Of a stretch of DNA of 64,000 bases, positions 17,010 through 28,200 are shown piece by piece. Where the stretch lies: the NCBI GenBank assembly GCA_945949085.1, contig CAMFDJ010000007.1, positions 1 to 64,000 on the forward strand, written 5' to 3'. Position numbers and translations under genes: made by a program. The stretch is from an uncultured Lachnospiraceae bacterium. GTDB lineage: Bacteria > Bacillota > Clostridia > Lachnospirales > Lachnospiraceae. Each line of letters begins with the position of its first letter. The first letter of the stretch is position 1. Below the pieces are notes generated by a model. The model was not told the DNA's origin and searched no databases. It saw only the letters and a program-made list of their open reading frames with translations.

Positions 17010-17870
17010 TTATTCATCCGTCGTATCCTTTGCAGCTTCCTTGATTTTCTGCATCAATATTTCTTTCACATCACGCGCCTTATCTTTGGTTCTGGGATTT
17101 GTCTGCTTTGATGTGATCAGAGAGCTAAGAATTTTCAGTGAAATATCATATTTCTCCATCTCCATGGCCAGCACAGCAATCAGATAATCTACCGTCGACT
17201 CATCCATGCCGCAAATCGGAAAACTCTCTGTCTGTCTGGCAGCAAGAAATCCTTCCAACGCATTGTCCAGATATTCTTTTTCCTGTTTTTCATAGGATGC
17301 CTTTTTAAACAGTGCGGTCTGTTCCTGCATATCAAGCGCCTCTCCCATCCCGCGGAGAAGCCATGCGGATTTCAGGCAGATATATGCCTTCTCACTCGCC
17401 CTGGCATGTTTGACGATCGCATTGGCAAGTACCAGCTTATACCGTTCGAGTGCCTGCTCATACGTATAGACAGCTCCGTCAGGTTCCCTGCCGGCATAAT
17501 GCATACAAATCCCATTTTCTATCATCTTGATCTGCGCGCCGGTCAGTTCTTTAAAATATCTGCTCAGCGCCGCATAGCCGCAGACAGGACATACCACCGT
17601 ATCATATTTGAGCATATCAATCCCTTCATACTTAGGCCGTAAATCCATATCGGTTCCAAGTAAATGTGCCTTACCAACGCGTACCGTTCTCGTCTTAAAT
17701 TCACCTTCACAGACAGGACAGGTGTAGTTTTTATCAAACAGTATATCTTCTTCCCGGATTGCTGTTACATGTCCTTCTCCTCTTTCCGTATTCTTCTGTT
17801 TCTTCTCATACAGATCGGCATCCTCCAAATCTCCCAGGCCAAATAAATGGATACCTGATAAAAGTCCCAT
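17010..17870 (-). CDS. DUF2225 family zinc-ribbon/TPR-like protein
   Basis: This 286-residue cytoplasmic protein has two cysteine pairs, CPVC at about 52-55 and CPVCGY at about 97-102, framing a zinc-ribbon. They are followed by an all-helical TPR-like region (about 120-270). This is the layout of DUF2225, which is common in Clostridia and has no assigned function. The acidic, Lys-rich C-terminus is short. It is convergent with the DUF975 gene. Confidence 0.85.
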   Translation of the reverse strand: MGLLSGIHLFGLGDLEDADLYEKKQKNTERGEGHVTAIREEDILFDKNYTCPVCEGEFKTRTVRVGKAHLLGTDMDLRPKYEGIDMLKYDTVVCPVCGYAALSRYFKELTGAQIKMIENGICMHYAGREPDGAVYTYEQALERYKLVLANAIVKHARASEKAYICLKSAWLLRGMGEALDMQEQTALFKKASYEKQEKEYLDNALEGFLAARQTESFPICGMDESTVDYLIAVLAMEMEKYDISLKILSSLITSKQTNPRTKDKARDVKEILMQKIKEAAKDTTDE

Positions 17871-17909
17871 AGTTGTTTCCTCCCATCCTCACTCGGCATA
17901 GCAAAGTCA

Positions 17910-19610
17910 TTATGCCTTGGGTAGTTTGAATGAACTCTTCAAGGATACAATTCTGTTAAATACCAATGCATCTTCCCTGGAATCCTTATAATCCACACAG
18001 AAAAATCCATTTCTGACAAACTGGAAGCTGTCATATGCTTTTGCGCCAGCAATCGCAGGCTCCAGATAACAGTTTTCAAGTACAGTCAGCGAATTCGGGT
18101 TCAGATTCAGGCTGCCGTCCTCTTTGTTATAAACACCCTTTTCTTCATCTACAAGGTTTTCATAAAGACGAACCGTCGCTTTGACTGCCTCCTTCACGGG
18201 AACCCAATGAATAGTACCCTTTACTTTCCTCTCTGAGAAACCGCTTCCTGCCTTTGTCGCCGGATCATACGTACAATGTACAACGGTGACTTTTCCGCTC
18301 TCATCTTTTTCAAATCCGACACATTTCACAAAATAGGCATGCATCAGTCTGACTTCATTTCCAGGGAACAGACGGAAATATTTCTTTGGCGGCTCCTCCA
18401 TGAAGTCCTCACGCTCAATATACAGTTCCCTGCCAAAGGGCACCTGATGCGTTCCGAGCTCCGGATTTTCCATATTATTAGCAGCCTCAAGCATCTCTTT
18501 CTGATCTTCCGGATAATTGTCAATGACAAGCTTGATTGGGTCAAGAACCGCCATCATGCGAGATTTCTTAAGCTTTAAGTCCTCTCTGACACAATACTCC
18601 AGCATTGCGTACTCTGCGGAAGAGTTTGCCTTGGAAACCCCACAAAGTTCGACAAACTTTTTGATGGATTCCGGCGTATAACCGCGTCTGCGAAGCGCTG
18701 CGATGGAAACCAGTCTCGGATCATCCCAACCATCCACGATCTTATCCTCAACAAGCTTTTTGATATATCGCTTTCCTGTGACGACATTGGTCAGGTACAA
18801 CTTTGCAAACTCGATCTGACGAGGCGGCTTTTCGTACTCAAGCTCCGTCACCACCCAGTTGTAAAGAGGTCTGTGGTCTTCAAACTCGAGCGTACAGATG
18901 GAATGTGTGATTCCTTCAATGGCATCCTCGATGGGATGTGCAAAATCATACATCGGATAAATACACCATTTATCCCCTGTATTGTGATGCGTCATATGCG
19001 CCACACGGTACAGAATCGGATCACGCATATTGATATTAGGTGATGCCATATCAATTTTAGCGCGAAGTACCTTTGCGCCATCTTCATACATTCCGTTTTT
19101 CATATTTTCAAACAGCTCCAGATTTTCCTCAATGCTTCTGTCACTGTAGGGATCCTTCTTGCCGGGCTGCGTCAGTGTACCTCGATACTCCCGGATTTCG
19201 TCTGCACTCAAATCTGAGACATAGGCCTTTCCTTTCCTGATCAGCTTGACTGCGCCTTCATACATCTGGTCAAAGTAATCGGATGCAAAAAACAGCCTGT
19301 CCTCCCAATCAGCTCCGAGCCATGCAATGTCCTTTTTGATGGATTCCACAAATTCCATTTTCTCCTTGGTCGGATTTGTATCATCAAAACGCATGTTGAA
19401 TTTGCCACCATATTCCTGTGCCAGACCATAATTCAAAAGAATACTCTTGGCATGCCCAATGTGAAGATAACCATTCGGCTCAGGTGGAAATCTGGTATGC
19501 ACCGTGTCATACTTTCCCTCCGCAAGATCTCTATCGATCTCCATCTCGATAAAGTTTCTTGAAACAACTTCTTTGTTTTCTGTGTTTTCCGTCATTTCTC
19601 TGTTTTCCAT
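17910..19610 (-). CDS. glnS: Glutaminyl-tRNA synthetase
   Basis: This class I enzyme charges tRNA-Gln. The 566-residue protein starts at 19610, with GAGAGGT upstream. [16 protein letters not shown] (41-56) contains HIGH at 50-53. The C-terminal beta-barrel anticodon domains follow from about 340. The segment that normally reads VMSKR reads VVTGKR here, so the KMSKS-like loop is non-canonical. As I recall, this variant is frequent in clostridial GlnRS. With GlnRS present, Gln-tRNA need not be made by GatCAB, which bears on the aspS-gatCAB locus in this window. Confidence 0.95.
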   Translation of the reverse strand: MENREMTENTENKEVVSRNFIEMEIDRDLAEGKYDTVHTRFPPEPNGYLHIGHAKSILLNYGLAQEYGGKFNMRFDDTNPTKEKMEFVESIKKDIAWLGADWEDRLFFASDYFDQMYEGAVKLIRKGKAYVSDLSADEIREYRGTLTQPGKKDPYSDRSIEENLELFENMKNGMYEDGAKVLRAKIDMASPNINMRDPILYRVAHMTHHNTGDKWCIYPMYDFAHPIEDAIEGITHSICTLEFEDHRPLYNWVVTELEYEKPPRQIEFAKLYLTNVVTGKRYIKKLVEDKIVDGWDDPRLVSIAALRRRGYTPESIKKFVELCGVSKANSSAEYAMLEYCVREDLKLKKSRMMAVLDPIKLVIDNYPEDQKEMLEAANNMENPELGTHQVPFGRELYIEREDFMEEPPKKYFRLFPGNEVRLMHAYFVKCVGFEKDESGKVTVVHCTYDPATKAGSGFSERKVKGTIHWVPVKEAVKATVRLYENLVDEEKGVYNKEDGSLNLNPNSLTVLENCYLEPAIAGAKAYDSFQFVRNGFFCVDYKDSREDALVFNRIVSLKSSFKLPKA

Positions 19611-19662
19611 TTTTCTTACCTCTCGCATATCTTTTCTATTCTGTCTTTCTATTTCGTCTGTT

Positions 19663-22284
19663 TCAAAGATATTTCTTTTCAAAATCAGCTCTTGGCATCG
19701 GTCTGTCAAAATAGTAGCCCTGCACCAGTCTTACCTTCATACCCTCAAGTACCTTGTACTGCTCCTTGCTCTCGATTCCTTCAATACAGATGCTGACACC
19801 GATTGCCGTCGCAAGCTCTGCCACCATTTTTATGAAGGACTGGGAGTAAGAATCCTCCGCAAGATCCGTCACAAAGCTCTGATCCACCTTTATGACATCC
19901 AGCGGTATCTGCCTGATATGATTTAAAGAAGAATATCCCGTCCCAAAATCATCAAGTGCGATGCGTGCTCCGAGTTGTCTGATATGACTCAAGATTTCCT
20001 TCATACGTTCCATATCATTGATGGCAAGACTTTCCGTCACCTCAAGTGTCAGATTTCTGGGGTTGATGCCTGTCTGCGTGATGGTATCCCGGACAATGTC
20101 TACTATGTCAGTCTGCAAAAGTTGCACAACCGAAAGATTCACATTGACCTTGTATTCCGGATGTCCATTATCATTCCAGTATTTACATGCCTTGCAAGCC
20201 TCTCGCATCACATGGTTTCCAATCGGATTGATCAGTCCCAGATACTCGGCAAGTGGAATAAAATCAGAGGGCGGGATAAATCCGAATGCTGCAGAATTCC
20301 ATCGCAAAAGTGCCTCTGCTCCGGTACAAGGTGTCCCTTCCTTCTGGATGTCAATAATCGGCTGGTAATACACTTCAAATTCGCGATAACCGTCCGCCGT
20401 TGCATTGCGCATATTCTTTTCCATATCCAGCCGTTTATTGGAGGAAGAACTGATTTGATCCGAATATCTTGCCACGCGGTTCTTTCCACTCTTCTTTGCT
20501 TCATACATCGCAATGTCCGCTTTCTTGATCAGATCCTGTACATCCTCTCCATCTTCCGGAAACTCACAGATTCCCATGCTCATCGTACAGTAATAATCCG
20601 CATCCTTTAAAAACCACGGCTTTGCAAATATCTCTTTGATTCCTTCAATGATTGTTTCAAAATTCTCATAGCTTTCGGGAGGGATAATGATGACAAACTC
20701 ATCCCCGCCCATTCTATAACAGCTATTTTCAATTCCTTCGATTCGCCGCAGACTGCTGGAGATTGATTTCAGTAATACATCACCATACTGATGTCCCAAT
20801 CCGTCATTGATATGCTTAAAATCATCCAGATCCAGATACAACAGACCACCTTTACCATTCTGCTGCTTTGTTTTATCAATCTGCAATGCAAGATCGCGCT
20901 CACAGCACATACGGTTATATAGGCCTGTCAGGAAATCCGTATAAGCCTGTTGCTCGATTTTTCTCTGGTAGAGCTTTTTATCTGTGATATCATACAAGGC
21001 GTAAAATGCCACTCTGCGGCCATCTACCCAGTTGATATACGTATAGTGCATATCATACCAGCGTTTTCTCGCAGCGTGATGCAGCTCATAAAATCCGTCC
21101 CTCACACCGAGAGGTCTTGCATTGTCCAAAAGCGTATCGAGCGTTCCTTCCTTCAGTTCCTGCTCAAAATTATGCTTCAGCAGGTCATTGGTGAATAAAA
21201 CCTGCCCTTTTTCCACATCGCGGACATAAATACAGCTTCCTATCATATTCAATATCTGTGTCAGTGACTGATAAGAGCTAGCCATGGAATGACTCGCAAT
21301 TCTATGATCCAAAATGCTGCAAAGAATCTTTGAGGTATCATTTAAAAATTTCACCTCTTCTACCTGCCAGCTGCGCCCGGCTACACATTCATACGCACAC
21401 AGATACATCCCGATCTCTCCGCGTATCGGAATCGGAATACTGACAAAGGCCTTAATACCATTCTGATCCATATACTCTCTGAGCGGCGCGGAAATCAGTG
21501 TTTGCTGTGACACCACAAGGTTTTTATCTCCTGTAATCACAATAGGGCGCTCAATATTGTGTTTTTTTTCAAAAAGAGGAGCTTGTCCTTCTTTCAGATA
21601 CTCCGCAATGACATCGGCAGTTTTGTGGTCTTTGGACAACTGCAAAATCTGCAGGCAGCTGACGGAAAGATATTCCTGTGCAATCTCAAGTGACTTGCCT
21701 GCCAGTTCTTCAAACGGCTTACGCCCCACCAAAAGCTGTACAATTCTTGTCATACATTCACTTTTCTGCAGCATACGGCTCATCTCTGCCTTCGAAAACT
21801 GATTTCTTCTGCTTTCTGCTTCCGCAACATTTTGGGAGTAGTGGCTCTCACATATCTGCAACATCCACATGCGCATCAGATCCAGCGCACCATAGAGTGA
21901 CGTTTCCTTTGTAAAGTCGGAAAAACCGGCCGCAAGCCTGCCTCCCTGCGGTGTATCATCAGGGTGCAACACACAACAAGCAAGCCAGCATAATACCGGC
22001 TTGCCTTCTATTCTGACCGCCACTGCGGCAATTTTTATGTTTGCATATTCCGTATCTTCTACAATCTGATCTTCAATAGAAGAAGATACGAGTCTGTCAT
22101 ACAGTGCAAGCAGGCGCTGCCTGCCAACCAGCTGCAGTAAGCGTTGTGACTGTGCCTCATCTCCGGACACATTTGTCACTGTATGACCATCTCCATCCAT
22201 ACAGTAGATACATATATTCGACAGGGCTGCAAACGCATCCTGCATTTTCTGTATCGTGCCTGCGTCGAGTACCCCTTGTATCAT
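19663..22284 (-). CDS. Multidomain GGDEF-EAL cyclic-di-GMP protein
   Basis: This 873-residue cytoplasmic signalling protein has no membrane helix. Regions in order are an N-terminal PocR-like sensory region (about 1-140, divergent), a GAF-like domain (about 195-330), a PAS-like domain (about 345-440), GGDEF (about 445-605) and EAL (about 615-873). The cyclase motif RMGGDEF (about 524-530) is intact. The EAL domain has [17 protein letters not shown] and KVDQSFV, so both activities are possible. The RxxD inhibitory site five residues before GGDEF is absent. The start has only a weak SD (GGCAGGT). It lies 52 bp upstream of glnS. Confidence 0.93.
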   Translation of the reverse strand: MIQGVLDAGTIQKMQDAFAALSNICIYCMDGDGHTVTNVSGDEAQSQRLLQLVGRQRLLALYDRLVSSSIEDQIVEDTEYANIKIAAVAVRIEGKPVLCWLACCVLHPDDTPQGGRLAAGFSDFTKETSLYGALDLMRMWMLQICESHYSQNVAEAESRRNQFSKAEMSRMLQKSECMTRIVQLLVGRKPFEELAGKSLEIAQEYLSVSCLQILQLSKDHKTADVIAEYLKEGQAPLFEKKHNIERPIVITGDKNLVVSQQTLISAPLREYMDQNGIKAFVSIPIPIRGEIGMYLCAYECVAGRSWQVEEVKFLNDTSKILCSILDHRIASHSMASSYQSLTQILNMIGSCIYVRDVEKGQVLFTNDLLKHNFEQELKEGTLDTLLDNARPLGVRDGFYELHHAARKRWYDMHYTYINWVDGRRVAFYALYDITDKKLYQRKIEQQAYTDFLTGLYNRMCCERDLALQIDKTKQQNGKGGLLYLDLDDFKHINDGLGHQYGDVLLKSISSSLRRIEGIENSCYRMGGDEFVIIIPPESYENFETIIEGIKEIFAKPWFLKDADYYCTMSMGICEFPEDGEDVQDLIKKADIAMYEAKKSGKNRVARYSDQISSSSNKRLDMEKNMRNATADGYREFEVYYQPIIDIQKEGTPCTGAEALLRWNSAAFGFIPPSDFIPLAEYLGLINPIGNHVMREACKACKYWNDNGHPEYKVNVNLSVVQLLQTDIVDIVRDTITQTGINPRNLTLEVTESLAINDMERMKEILSHIRQLGARIALDDFGTGYSSLNHIRQIPLDVIKVDQSFVTDLAEDSYSQSFIKMVAELATAIGVSICIEGIESKEQYKVLEGMKVRLVQGYYFDRPMPRADFEKKYL

Positions 22285-22310
22285 ATGCTATACCTGCCAA
22301 TTCCCGAATT

Positions 22311-23786
<1,476 letters not shown>

Positions 23787-23796
23787 TTAATTTTAA

Positions 23797-23821
23797 ACTT
23801 TTTGCAAGTGTAGCAAAAAGT
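23797..23821. repeat. 9-bp inverted repeat upstream of guaB
   Basis: ACTTTTTGC (23797-23805) and GCAAAAAGT (23813-23821) form a perfect inverted repeat with a 7-bp spacer. It lies between the upstream gene's stop (23832) and the guaB start. It could be an AT-rich terminator of the upstream gene or an operator for guaB. No strong -35/-10 pair can be read around it. Confidence 0.5.
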
Positions 23822-23831
23822 AACTGCCGCG

Positions 23832-24338
23832 TCAATCTTTAAATACTTTTCTCGGTGCAAATCTGCTGATATGCTGCAAAAGGTCATCATTGCATTCGAT
23901 CAGAATGTGCTCAAGCGCGCCACCGTTTCGCAGCACAAGTGCATATGGCATACCGTCCTTTTCTCCCGTAGAGAAATCACTTTTCTTCATGTCATTCCTG
24001 TCACGAAATGCATCAAGCCGATGGGACGAAGCCGGTGCGAGAATCTCCAGATTGTTCAGATCAAACTCTGCCACCTTCTTGCGAAAACTCTGGCATCTGA
24101 TTTTATCGATGGATAATGCCTTGTCCAAAAGCAAATATTCATATTCCACAACTGAATTATATTTCAGCAGAAAGAAAAGGCCTGCCAGAACAAGAGACAA
24201 TATGAGCAAAAACACACTCATCGTCAGCATAAACAAGCAGGTACTGATAATCGCAAATACAAGGAAAATCCCTTGTCCTATTACAATTGCAAGATTACTT
24301 TTTCTTTTGACCAGTAATTCCACATATGATTCGTTCAT
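23832..24338 (-). CDS. Two-TM membrane protein of unknown function
   Basis: This 168-residue protein has two tightly spaced membrane helices (about 17-36 and 40-58) and then a cytoplasmic region with basic and acidic stretches (LDKALSIDKIRCQSFRKK, then FDLNNLEILAP). The form is like DUF6106-type Lachnospiraceae proteins, an assignment I hold only tentatively. It has its own promoter and stands upstream of guaB on the same strand. Confidence 0.72.
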   Translation of the reverse strand: MNESYVELLVKRKSNLAIVIGQGIFLVFAIISTCLFMLTMSVFLLILSLVLAGLFFLLKYNSVVEYEYLLLDKALSIDKIRCQSFRKKVAEFDLNNLEILAPASSHRLDAFRDRNDMKKSDFSTGEKDGMPYALVLRNGGALEHILIECNDDLLQHISRFAPRKVFKD

Positions 24339-24377
24339 TACTCTTTACACTCCTATTGTTCAAAGCCTTATTTATCT

Positions 24378-24406
24378 AATATAGTACAAAACAACCACAT
24401 TTTCAA
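24378..24406 (-). promoter_or_regulatory. Promoter of the two-TM gene upstream of guaB
   Basis: On the minus strand -35 TTGAAA (24401-24406), a 17-bp spacer and -10 TATATT (24378-24383) lie about 40 bp before the start codon at 24338. Confidence 0.6.
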
Positions 24407-24477
24407 GATGTACATAGGCCGGCATGTCGAAATTATCTAAGAATACTATAATTATTCTAAACATTTTATGTCCTTCG

Positions 24478-24506
24478 TTGACAGTGCAACTTACAACAGA
24501 TAAGAT
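24478..24506 (+). promoter_or_regulatory. Promoter of the 221-residue membrane-protein gene
   Basis: A perfect -35 TTGACA (24478-24483), a 17-bp spacer and -10 TAAGAT (24501-24506) lie 36 bp before the ATG at 24542. Confidence 0.65.
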
Positions 24507-24541
24507 AAGGGTTAATAGAGACGCAGAGGAGGTTTTCCGCC

Positions 24542-25207
24542 ATGATAAAAGAAGAAATCAAAGCGCAGAAGGAAAAGGTAAGGCAGATGTCCCGCTTGGA
24601 ACAGTTTCGGTATTTCTGGTACTATAACTGGATCAAAATTGCACTTGGCTGCGTTGCCCTTCTGTTAGTCGTCTATTTTGCTCTCACCATATATCATAAC
24701 AGAAATAATGAATCCATCTATGTCGCAATGATCAATTCTGTCATGACGGGCGATGATCAGCAGGCTCTCATGGACGGTTTTGTACAAAGCAGGCAGATTG
24801 ATACGACAGATGCGCCTGCCCGCATCCATGCAAACACACAGCTTTTGGAAGACCAGATCGGAAACCTCTCCCTTGCCAACTCCCAGACTCTGCAGGCATA
24901 TATGGAAACCGGTGATTATGATGTTCTGATTGCAGACGAATGGATCATTCGTGATTATGCATCGCAGGCACTTTTGCGCGATCTGTCAACAGCGCTTCCT
25001 GAAGAAATGTACGAGCAGGTGAAAGACCGCCTGGTGTACTATGATTACAATGACGGCACCCATATTCCGGTCGGCATTTACGCAGATGACATTACAAAAG
25101 TGAAGGACTACTATCCCGATTCTGTCAGACCTATCATTTCCCTTGCTGCAAAATCTCCCACACCGGAGATAGGTGTAGAGTTTGTCTGCTATCTGCTGGA
25201 GGAATAA
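24542..25207 (+). CDS. Single-pass membrane protein of unknown function
   Basis: This 221-residue protein is preceded by GGAGG. It has a basic cytoplasmic N-terminus rich in Lys/Arg (1-27), one membrane helix (about 31-50) and an outward domain of about 165 residues with DVLIADEWIIRDYA and VGIYADDITKV. The outward part is vaguely like the ligand-binding lobes of solute-binding proteins, but I cannot assign a family. It stands alone between divergent and convergent neighbours. Confidence 0.75.
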   Translation: MIKEEIKAQKEKVRQMSRLEQFRYFWYYNWIKIALGCVALLLVVYFALTIYHNRNNESIYVAMINSVMTGDDQQALMDGFVQSRQIDTTDAPARIHANTQLLEDQIGNLSLANSQTLQAYMETGDYDVLIADEWIIRDYASQALLRDLSTALPEEMYEQVKDRLVYYDYNDGTHIPVGIYADDITKVKDYYPDSVRPIISLAAKSPTPEIGVEFVCYLLEE

Positions 25208-25294
25208 TCCGCATTTTGCAAAATAGGATTTTTTGACAGGAACATTTCATTCGCCTACTTTTCTCAGTTTTGTAGTCCGTAAAGAAATGTCATT

Positions 25295-28200
25295 CTATTT
25301 TTTGACACGAATGGTAAAGCTTGCTTTCTTACCACTTCCATCCGTTGCAATTGCTGTAATCTTAACCCTTCCTTTCCTAAGTGCTTTCACCTGACCGGTG
25401 CTTGAAACAGTAGCAATCTTCTTATTACTTGTCTTCCAGGCAAGTCCGGTACTTACATATTTCTTATTCGGAGAAAGTGTTACTTTAAGCTTTTGCTTTT
25501 TCTGAACCTTCATGGTCTTAGAACCCTTCAGCCTGATCTTTGTGATCGCTTTCTTCACGACCTTCACCCGAAAGGTCTTTTCCAATCCCCTTTCCGATTT
25601 TATTGTGAAAGTCGTCGTACCTGCCTTCTTTGCTGTAATCTTACCATCAGGCTTTACAGTTGCCACCTCAGGGTTACTGCTTGTAAAGGTTACTTTCTCC
25701 TTTTCTGCATTTGCCGGAAAAAATGATACTTTAAGTGTCATGGTTTTCTTAGGCGCCAGCAAATAGGTTGACTTTACGGATATGTCAGAAACACCTTTCA
25801 CCTTTGCAGATATCTTCATGGCAGTCGCCTTTATCTCCGGCTCTTCATCTTCGATTTCTGATTCTTCCTCCTGTTCTTCCTCAACAGTAATGCTCACACT
25901 GCCCGGTTTGCGTGTATTTCCACTCTCATCTACCGGATTCTTTGAGAACATATTCTCGGCATCACCATTGACTGTAACATCACTGCCTAATACGATTCTG
26001 CTGCTCTCATCTTCTGATGTTTTGATTGCCGGTTGATTGCCTCCCGACACCGGAGTAATCGTTCCCCCGGTCAGTTTTACCTCTGATTTTCCTACAATAG
26101 CTGAAGCGTTGCTACCACCGGTTGCCGTTACGACACCACCCGTAATGACAACTTCATCCGCAATAATTGCTGAAGCATTATCACCACCGGTTACGGTAAC
26201 CGTACCACCGGATATCTCTACCTTATCTCCTGCCTTGATAGCCGAAGTATTTTCTTCCTTAACTTCCACATCTACTGTTCCACTAAATATCTGAACATTT
26301 TTACCTGCAATGGATGAAGTTGCCGTAATCTGCACATCACTGATACAAATGTTGCCGCCCGTTGTAATCGTACTCGTATTCAGAGTTCCTTCACCATGAA
26401 ATGTAACATCTGTTGATGTGGCGCAGGTAATACCATCTGTTACTTGGTTTGTTCCTGTAGCAACAATCTCTACCTCAGATGCAGCATCTAAAACGATTGC
26501 ATGAACCGTCGCATTCTGCAATGTAATCTTACTGTCAACGGATACTTTAATCGATACATCCGGCGCGCTGCCGGTAATAACGTACCCTTCGGGATGTTCC
26601 GTCTCTGACGTTGTCAGAATAAGCTCCTGCCCATCATAACGGATGGTCGCACCTGCTTCTTCATCCAGGATTGCACCCACATAATACGCATCATTCAGCC
26701 GGGAAAGATCAATGGTATAGGGGTCACTTACCAAAGTATATACCGGGACAACATCGGAGGTTTTGCTTGCCTCATAATCATCCGTTGCCTTGATTCTCTG
26801 ACACATCTTATATTCCGTAAATTCTGAAAGCCCTGTAAACAGGTTACTATCCTGCCAGCTTTCACCGCCGTCCTTTGAATACTCATATCCCTCGATTGCT
26901 GTCATACGGATTGTCGTTTTGGTACGGACAAAGCCTGCCGGCTGCTCCGGCGTGTCCGGATTCACTGCTTTTTTTACAACTACGGTAACCGCTCTGGTAA
27001 TCGTTCCTGCAGATGCGCTATATTCCTCGCCTGCAAAAGAATAGTTCTTCTTTGTCTTTTCATGTAAAGTCAATACGACATTTTTACTCTGAACACCCTT
27101 TGCCGGTATATCTGTCGGAGTTTCCCATGCAAAATCCCCGTATTCCGTAGCACCACCTGTGAGAACAGACTGTGAAAGTGCATCTCCCACTGTAATATCG
27201 CTCGGCGTCGGGAAAAGAATTTCTCCACAGCTCACTGTCTTCTTTCCAATCGTCAAGGTTCCCTTTTGCACTGTGAGCGCATAATTGGGATTGCTCCCCG
27301 GCGTAGCCGTAATCTCATAGTCGCCTGCGTCTGATGTCATATCTGCCGTTGTATCTAATGTAACATGCAGGGTATCTCCTGACACAATCTCACCGGATGT
27401 AACCACATAGGTGAATGTCGGATTCTCCTCTCCGTATGTTTTGTTCTTATCCTCTGCCTTTACCGTGATCGGTCTTTGTGTCACCATGACGGATACCGGT
27501 ATGGCGAGCGTCTTGTTTGCGCTATAAGAAATCATCAGACGATCTGTATGCGCACCTGCACCTAAGCCGGATTTCGCCGCAACCGTTACGGTAGCATCTC
27601 CTCCCGCAGAAAGGCTTCCGGATAGATTACCTGTTATCTCAAAAGCACTGTCTGAACCTTTTTCTAAGGCCACGCGCACGGAAGCAGCCGTCGCATCCCC
27701 CGCATTGTGCAGGATAACGGATCCGGAGCCGGAAGTGCGATATCCATACTCCAATGAAGCAATCTCTATTTTCTCAACGGAGGCCGTTAAATTGGCTGCC
27801 GGCGTATCAGACTCTTCTCCTGCAGGAGTAAAATTACTGCCACCATAAAAATCTGCATTCACTGTCTGGTTGGTAAAGCCCTCATCTGTAGTATCCTTAT
27901 AAAGAAGGTATAAAGCCGCAGCGCTGCCCACAAGACCGGCATTATAATCCAAAGTCACCTCATTGGAAACTGCATCATTCACTGCATCATTATATGTAGA
28001 GAAATCACTACTTGCAGGACCGCCTACCAATGCGCCATACAACGTATATTTTTGTGTCACATTATTATTAAATTCAGTCCAGCCTGCATATCCGGAAGCT
28101 GCTCTGTGATGTGGTTTTGTTGGTGAATTCGTATTATATCCGCATACCAGATTTTTTCCTGTGGCATTATTCCCAAGTATGGTACTCATCTGATACCTGC

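Noticed and set aside
25208..25294. Terminators in the short gap between the 221-residue membrane protein gene and the large GH9 gene
   Set aside because: ATTTTGCAAAAT followed by TTTTTT and a weak GAAATG-type repeat are visible, but the stems are too AT-rich to call.
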